This document shows positions 59,660-64,000 of a stretch of 64,000 nucleotides of DNA, in pieces (positions within the stretch are counted from its first letter, which is position 1; each line of letters opens with the position of its first letter). The position numbers and the translations under genes are program-made. This DNA comes from Mobilibacterium timonense (GTDB lineage: Bacteria; Bacillota; Clostridia; Peptostreptococcales; Anaerovoracaceae), in the NCBI RefSeq assembly GCF_900155555.1, contig NZ_FUHN01000004.1, forward strand, positions 61,775-125,774. The letters are read 5' to 3'. A model generated the notes under the pieces. The model saw only the letters and a program-made list of their open reading frames with translations, was not told the DNA's origin and did not search any database.

Positions 59660-61441
59660 ATGAAGAAAGAAGTAGTTGAGCTTCGCAAGAAGATGGCGGA
59701 AAACGGGATAGACGTGTATTACGTTCCATCCGGCGACTTCCACAGCTCGGAATATGTAAACGATTATTTCAAGGCACGTGAGTTCATGAGCGGCCTGACC
59801 GGAGAGTCAGGAGAACTCATCGTAGATGACGAGGGCGCTTATCTTTGGACTGACGGAAGGTATTTTCTCCAGGCAGAGACTCAGCTGGCAGGGTCTGAGA
59901 TCCAGCTCATGAGAATGGCTGAGCCGGGCGTTCCTACAGTTGACGAATTCCTGATCGACCTGGCCAAGAAGAAACCTGGATTCGTTCTGGGATTCGACGG
60001 AAGAGTCCTCTCGGCAGCTGCCGGCAAGGCCATCGAGGATGAGCTGACAGAGCTGGGTGCTTCCATCAAGTCCGACAAGGATCTGGTCGGAGAGATCTGG
60101 GCAGACAGACCTGCCATCGTTCCGAGCAAGCTCTGGGATTTCCCTATCGAGAGCGCAGGAAAGAGCACTGAAGAGAAGCTGGCCGACGTAAGGGCGGAGA
60201 TGGAAAAGAAGGGTGCCGACTACCTGCTGGTCACCGACCTCATGGAAACAGCCTGGACGCTGAACCTGAGAGGTGCTGACGTTGCATACACTCCTGTATT
60301 CTTCTCCTTCATGCTCATCGGCAAGGATAAGGAAGACGTAAGGCTGTTCCTCATGGACGGCGCTCTTGACGAGCTTCCTGGAAAGAAGCTGCCTGACAGG
60401 CTGAGCTACGTGAAAGTAGAGCCATACGGTGACATCTACAAGGCTGTAGGTGAACTGCCTGAGGACAGCAAGCTGTGGCTGAACACAGCCTCCGCAAACT
60501 ACACACTGTACAACAGCGTTTCCGGAAACGTGGACATCATCGATGACTCCACTCCTCAGGAGACCATGAAGATCATCAAGAACGAGACCGAGATCAGGAG
60601 CACCATCGGCGCCCACATCAGAGATGCCTGCGCTATGGTGAAGTTCATCAAGTGGGTGAAGGAAGCCGTAAAGACTCAGCCTCTCACAGAGATCAAGGCT
60701 GCAGATTACCTCGAGGCCTGCAGAAGAGAACAGGGCGCATTTGACCTGTCCTTCGAGACCATCGCCGGATACAACGAGAACGGCGCGATCATCCACTACG
60801 CCCCTACTCCTGAGACGGACAAGGCACTGGCCCCAGAGGGATTCCTCCTCATGGATTCCGGCGGGCAGTACATGGACGGAACGACCGACATCACGAGGAC
60901 CATCGCTCTCGGCGAGATCACTCCTGAGATGAAGCGCATCTACACTCTGGTTCTGAAGTCCCACATCGCAATGGCAACGGCCAAGCTGACACCTGATATG
61001 ACAGGTATCCAGCTCGACTCCATCGCCCGTCAGCCGCTGAGAAATGTCGGCATGGACTTCAAGCACGGCCTGAGCCACGGCATCGGTCACGTTTCCTGCG
61101 TACATGAGGGACCTAACGTGCTGAGAAGAGTTCCTACTCCGATCGACATCGAGCCTGGCATGATCATGTCCGATGAGCCAGGAATGTACCTGGATGGCAA
61201 GTTTGGCGTCAGGATAGAGAACGAAGTCCTCTTCGAAAACGATGAGAACGGCTTCATCGTAAACGAGCCTATCACGTTCGTTCCTTACGAGAGAGAGGCC
61301 ATCGACCCTGATCTGCTCACAGCAGAGGAGATCGCATGGGTCAACGCTTACAACCAGCTGGTAAGAGACAGCATCCTGGACAAGCTTGACGACGAGCTGG
61401 CTGAGTTCGTAAAGAAGGAGACAGAGCCTCTGGAGAAGTAG
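59660..61441 (+). CDS. pepP: Xaa-Pro aminopeptidase (aminopeptidase P family, long three-domain form)
   Basis: Metallopeptidase removing N-terminal residues before proline. 593 residues from the ATG at 59660 (AGAGG upstream): two creatinase-like N-terminal domains (1-300) and a pita-bread catalytic domain. Metal ligands are visible: MDSGGQYMDGTTDITRT (two Asp), GLSHGIGHVSCVHEGP (His), MSDEPGMY (Glu) and RIENEVLF (Glu). The long form is common in clostridia and eukaryotes. Alone between its promoter and a terminator. Confidence 0.95.
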   Translation: MKKEVVELRKKMAENGIDVYYVPSGDFHSSEYVNDYFKAREFMSGLTGESGELIVDDEGAYLWTDGRYFLQAETQLAGSEIQLMRMAEPGVPTVDEFLIDLAKKKPGFVLGFDGRVLSAAAGKAIEDELTELGASIKSDKDLVGEIWADRPAIVPSKLWDFPIESAGKSTEEKLADVRAEMEKKGADYLLVTDLMETAWTLNLRGADVAYTPVFFSFMLIGKDKEDVRLFLMDGALDELPGKKLPDRLSYVKVEPYGDIYKAVGELPEDSKLWLNTASANYTLYNSVSGNVDIIDDSTPQETMKIIKNETEIRSTIGAHIRDACAMVKFIKWVKEAVKTQPLTEIKAADYLEACRREQGAFDLSFETIAGYNENGAIIHYAPTPETDKALAPEGFLLMDSGGQYMDGTTDITRTIALGEITPEMKRIYTLVLKSHIAMATAKLTPDMTGIQLDSIARQPLRNVGMDFKHGLSHGIGHVSCVHEGPNVLRRVPTPIDIEPGMIMSDEPGMYLDGKFGVRIENEVLFENDENGFIVNEPITFVPYEREAIDPDLLTAEEIAWVNAYNQLVRDSILDKLDDELAEFVKKETEPLEK

Positions 61442-61507
61442 TTCCAGACAAGAGGATACAGAGTTCCCGGTACGACAAGTGCCTGGAAACCGTATTCGAT
61501 AACATAA

Positions 61508-61537
61508 GAGCGTCGCAAGATGCGGCGCTCTTTTTTT
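61508..61537 (+). terminator. Terminator after pepP
   Basis: GAGCGTCGC-aagat-GCGGCGCTC followed by TTTTTTT. Confidence 0.9.
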
Positions 61538-61586
61538 GGTCGAGTTGCGCAGCAGTCCCGGCCATGCCGCCATGCCCCGCGAAAAG

Positions 61587-61644
61587 AAAAGGCCGGCAGA
61601 CGCACCTTCCGCAAACTGCTGCGGACGATGCCGGCCGGCTTTTT
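61587..61644 (-). terminator. Probable terminator after the adhesin gene
   Basis: GGCCGGC (61591-61597) and GCCGGCC (61630-61636) flank a loop with a further GCGGA/TCCGC pairing; on the minus strand it is followed by TTTTCTTTTC, and on the plus strand by GGCTTTTT. Confidence 0.65.
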
Positions 61645-61758
61645 CCGTATGTCGATATGTCAGGTAAGTCTGATATATTCAGAAAGAGCCATCCGCTGCA
61701 GATGCGGCGGATGAGAATGCATCGACGAGAAACGTGCCTGGAGACACACGATGACACA

Positions 61759-63422
61759 TTATTTATGGGATGAGGTCCTCCTTCTGAGGATGAATACCGC
61801 GGCCACGGAAGCCACCAGCAGTCCGCCGTAGAGCAGCACGTTACTGCCGTCTCCTGTCTGAGGTTTTACAGGGACCTCTTCCCTGGTGTTGGTGATCACG
61901 AAACCATCTTCCGCACCGCCGGAGATCTCAGACCTGTAGCCAGGCACCGGTTCCTCTTTTACTGTATACTCGATATTCCTGCCGTCCTTGTACTTGTTCA
62001 GGTTCGTGAAGGTGTACTTCCAGCCGTTCTCCACGGACAGCTTCTGTGACCTCACCTTCACTCCGTCGGCATACAGGTCTACCTGAACGCTGCCTCCCGT
62101 TCCGCCCTTCCACTTCTTGGTGACGGATACCGATGTCTTCACCGGAACGTCTTTTACGGTCTGTATCACAGCATCCCCGTCCTTCACTTTGACTGTGATC
62201 TTGTCGTTGTTAAGCTGGAAGCCGAAAGGAGCCTTTCCCTCCTGGATCGTATAGGTACCGGCGGGAAGCTTTTCGGTCACCGCCTCGCCGTTGGCGTTGG
62301 TGATTATCGTGTACTCTTTTCCGTCAGTTGCGCTGGTGATCTTGAATTTTGCGTCCGCCAGCCTTGTCTCCGTATTTTCAGAGTCCACCTTGATGACCTT
62401 GATCTTGTTGGCCAGGTCCCCCGCGCCGGAACCGCCGGACTGGGCGGCTTTGTGGGTGGCCACGTATTCCTTGGTCTTCTCAGTGGACGTGAGCTTCAGA
62501 GAATTCTTCAGAGTCGTCCCCGATGTGTAAGTTGTCTCATAGTAGATCTTGAACTGCTCTCCGTTCAGGTCTCCAAGATCCAGAGTGAATGAGCTTCCGT
62601 CCTGAGAGAAGGTCAGGATATTGCTGAGATCCAGCTTTTTTATTTCCTTCGAAATGTTGCCTTTGGAGTCATATACGACCTGGCGGACCTGAAAGCTGTC
62701 CTGGATGTAGGTCTCTCCAGAATCACCCAGCGTGTCCGTGATCACCACGTTGTGTAAAGTGGCACCAGTATGATTGATCCTGCCGGCCCAGGCGGCCCTG
62801 TCAGGCTTGCCCTGCACGGACATCCCCCACTTATTCAGATATTCGTCGTGGATGTCGCTCTGGCCGATGATCCCGATCTCCGTGGAGGTATTGCTTCCCG
62901 TAACGTTACCGTTGACGGTTATGGAAAAGTGTTCTGTTCGTTCTGCGTGATCTTTGTGGTGTTGAATCTGGCGGCGAGGTACATGTCGCCCTTTACATTG
63001 AATTTGTTTTCCACCCAGTCGGTGAAGGTCACCTTCACGGTGCCTCCCCCGTCGTTCTTCGGAGTGACGTGGGCCTTGGCGAGCACGCTCGTTCCATCCG
63101 GTGCGTATAGGTTGAAATCAACAGCTGCGGAATCAGACGGGAATATCATCTGGTCAGGCAGAGTCACCTCGAAATAGTCTCCCTGATGGAGATTTGCCCC
63201 ATTGCCGCTGGCATCCCAGTCCATCTTCAGATAAAAGGAATCGGTGAAAAACACCTTGTTCGCCTCTTCCTTCTGCCAGTTCAGGATCTTGAACTGAGTT
63301 ATCTTCGTATCCACCTGCTTTGCGGATCCTTCGGCAAAAACAGCCGTCGCCGCCCCCTGGGACATTATGCTGACGGCCATAACAAGCGCGAGCAGCACCC
63401 CGAACCAACTCTTCTTCTTCAT
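61759..63422 (-). pseudogene. Cell-wall anchored adhesin (collagen-binding/CnaB domains, LPXTG-like), interrupted by a frameshift
   Basis: Two frames make one gene. The first (63422 to 62919) has a signal peptide ending near VFAEG and an Ig-like adhesin domain (GDYFEVTLPDQMIF, KFNVKGDMYLAARF), then stops after QNTFP. One base added in the TTTT run at 62925-62928 gives QNTFSITVNGNVTG and restores the frame that runs to 61759 (its first Met is at 62823). That part holds another adhesin domain, a SpaA-like domain (AKFKITSATDGKEY, LPAGTYTIQEGKAP), a CnaB domain (VSVTKKWKGG, YTVKEEPVPGY) and a sorting signal KPQTG, hydrophobic helix and basic tail. No sortase in the window. About 554 residues if repaired. 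Start follows AAAGGAAGATATCT. Confidence 0.85.
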
Positions 63423-63525
63423 AGATATCTTCCTTTCAACGATATGGTTCTTGGAAAGGAGCTGCACGGTTTATGAAGTTGAATTATTTTGTCGCTATTC
63501 AGCCGCTCCCGGAATTATTTTAGGT

Positions 63526-63554
63526 ATTATATCAGATTTTTGATTTCATTTCTA
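63526..63554 (-). promoter_or_regulatory. Adhesin promoter
   Basis: Reverse-strand TAGAAA (63549-63554), 17-base spacer, TATAAT (63526-63531), about 100 bases before the ATG. Confidence 0.55.
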
Positions 63555-63602
63555 ATCTTCGATGAATATTTATTGCATTCTTAAGGAATGCAGGACGGCA
63601 TC

Positions 63603-63627
63603 AAAAAAGGGAGGCCTTAGCCCCCCT
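63603..63627 (-). terminator. Terminator on the minus strand upstream of the adhesin
   Basis: Minus strand GGGGGGC-taag-GCCTCCC (one G-T pair) followed by TTTTTT. It ends a short transcript coming from the tRNA-Ala side, probably the 26-codon frame at 63665-63745. Confidence 0.78.
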
Positions 63628-63664
63628 CACGAAGTCCTCCGCCAGTAGCGGACACTTCCTTGAT

Positions 63665-63745
63665 TTATTTTTCTTCCTGCATCCTCTGTTTCAGGATCAG
63701 CTTCTCGTAACGCGTCTTCGCATCGGAAAGCGTCTTCGCGAACAT
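63665..63745 (-). CDS. Possible 26-residue small protein or gene remnant
   Basis: Frame starting MFAKTLSDAKTRYEKLIL, highly charged and helical-looking, with GCGGAGGCG just before the ATG (short spacing) and a terminator 38 bases after the stop. It may be a small protein or the C-terminal end of a lost gene. I recognise no family. The rest of the 63468-63814 interval holds only the adhesin promoter and the tRNA promoter. Confidence 0.3.
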   Translation of the reverse strand: MFAKTLSDAKTRYEKLILKQRMQEEK

Positions 63746-63770
63746 CGCCTCCGCAAATTTAACATTTTAT

Positions 63771-63799
63771 TTGCATATCTCACCAAAATGTGGTATCAT
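63771..63799 (+). promoter_or_regulatory. tRNA-Ala promoter
   Basis: TTGCAT (63771-63776), 17-base spacer, TATCAT (63794-63799), 15 bases before the tRNA. Confidence 0.6.
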
Positions 63800-63814
63800 T
63801 TATATGTTCGTTCT

Positions 63815-63890
63815 GGGGCGTTAGCTCAGCTGGGAGAGCGCAAGGTTCGCAATCTTGAGGTCAGGGGTTCGATCCCCCTACGCTCCACCA
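63815..63890 (+). tRNA. tRNA-Ala (anticodon CGC), CCA encoded
   Basis: 76 bases including CCA. Acceptor stem GGGGCGT with ACGCTCC contains the G3-U70 pair that identifies alanine tRNAs. D arm GCTC-AGCTGGGA-GAGC, anticodon stem-loop CAAGG-TTCGCAA-TCTTG with CGC at 63848-63850, T arm AGGGG-TTCGATC-CCCCT. Confidence 0.96.
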
Positions 63891-63905
63891 GATGAAATGA
63901 GAAAA

Positions 63906-63947
63906 GCCGCTGAGATCAACAGAGATGTTGAGATCGGCGGCTTTTTT
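63906..63947 (+). terminator. Terminator after tRNA-Ala
   Basis: Long imperfect stem GCCGC-tga-GATCAAC ... GTTGAGATC-GGCGGC followed by TTTTTT. Confidence 0.85.
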
Positions 63948-63966
63948 AGTGCCTTTGCTAGTCTCA

Positions 63967-63987
63967 TTGACCGTCATAAACGGTCAA
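63967..63987. repeat. Inverted repeat beyond tRNA-Ala, near the window edge
   Basis: TTGACCGT-cataa-ACGGTCAA, perfect eight-base arms, followed by AAA. Lies outside the tRNA terminator; function not known. Confidence 0.5.
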
Positions 63988-64000
63988 AAATATGCCACAT

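Noticed and set aside
59807..61573. A 588-codon open frame on the minus strand
   Set aside because: Antisense to pepP; no motifs, and it runs through the pepP terminator.
1..64000. CRISPR arrays, insertion sequences, rRNA operons or complete prophage
   Set aside because: Looked for regularly spaced repeats, transposase motifs and phage structural genes on both strands; none seen.

Overview
This 64 kb window looks like chromosomal core DNA from an anaerobic Bacillota of the class Clostridia. The evidence is indirect: a SCIFF peptide with its radical SAM maturase, an [FeFe]-hydrogenase maturase (HydE), butyrate kinase, a GlgC/GlgD pair of ADP-glucose pyrophosphorylase subunits, and AGGAGG-type ribosome binding sites before nearly every gene. 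I cannot name the genus from sequence alone. I saw no rRNA, CRISPR array, insertion sequence or complete prophage.

Layout. 0-3.1 kb: protein quality control (clpX cut by the left edge, clpP, tig) and a CYTH-domain protein. 3.3-9.7 kb: murI, tRNA-Leu(CAG), a flavoprotein, a DUF1292 protein, uvrC and a penicillin-binding-protein homologue whose three catalytic motifs have all decayed. 9.7-12.2 kb: serine synthesis, serC and serA, transcribed divergently from overlapping promoters. 12.3-16.7 kb: mscL, a lipid/diacylglycerol kinase-like gene, a YihY membrane protein, rdgB and an AEC-family transporter. 16.8-18.5 kb: the SCIFF locus; the precursor lacks the cysteine expected to donate the thioether. 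18.5-25.8 kb: a universal-stress-protein fusion, an unknown membrane protein, an ADP-forming acyl-CoA synthetase alpha subunit, gap, an Ldh2-type dehydrogenase and hydE. 26-31.2 kb: znuB/znuC/znuA coupled to a PPK2 polyphosphate kinase, a YwaF-type membrane protein and ferritin. 31.4-36 kb: a MetE-like protein, a LigB-type dioxygenase, butyrate kinase, a LysR protein with an internal deletion, and an HxlR regulator. 36.2-39.5 kb: a patatin, an MsrA-phosphoglycerate-mutase fusion and pgi.

39.6-53.8 kb is a complete glycogen/maltodextrin locus: malQ on the plus strand; glgB-glgC-glgD-GH13 glycosidase-phosphoglucomutase as one minus-strand operon; and glgA-glgP divergent from it. Pgi and the phosphoglucomutase connect glycolysis to glucose-1-phosphate, GlgC/GlgD make ADP-glucose, GlgA and GlgB build glycogen, and GlgP, MalQ and the GH13 enzyme take it apart. 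Unusually, GlgA carries a lysine/alanine/serine-rich tail of about 87 residues and GlgB a lysine-rich insert.

54-59.4 kb: an orphan RelB/DinJ-like protein and a MarR-controlled heterodimeric ABC exporter. 59.5-61.5 kb: aminopeptidase P. 61.7-63.5 kb: an LPXTG-type surface adhesin broken by a one-base frameshift. The right end has tRNA-Ala(CGC), its terminator, and an inverted repeat running toward the window edge. The least ordinary points are the SCIFF cysteine loss, the inactive-looking PBP homologue, the MsrA-PGAM fusion, the basic tail on GlgA, the LysR deletion and the adhesin frameshift.
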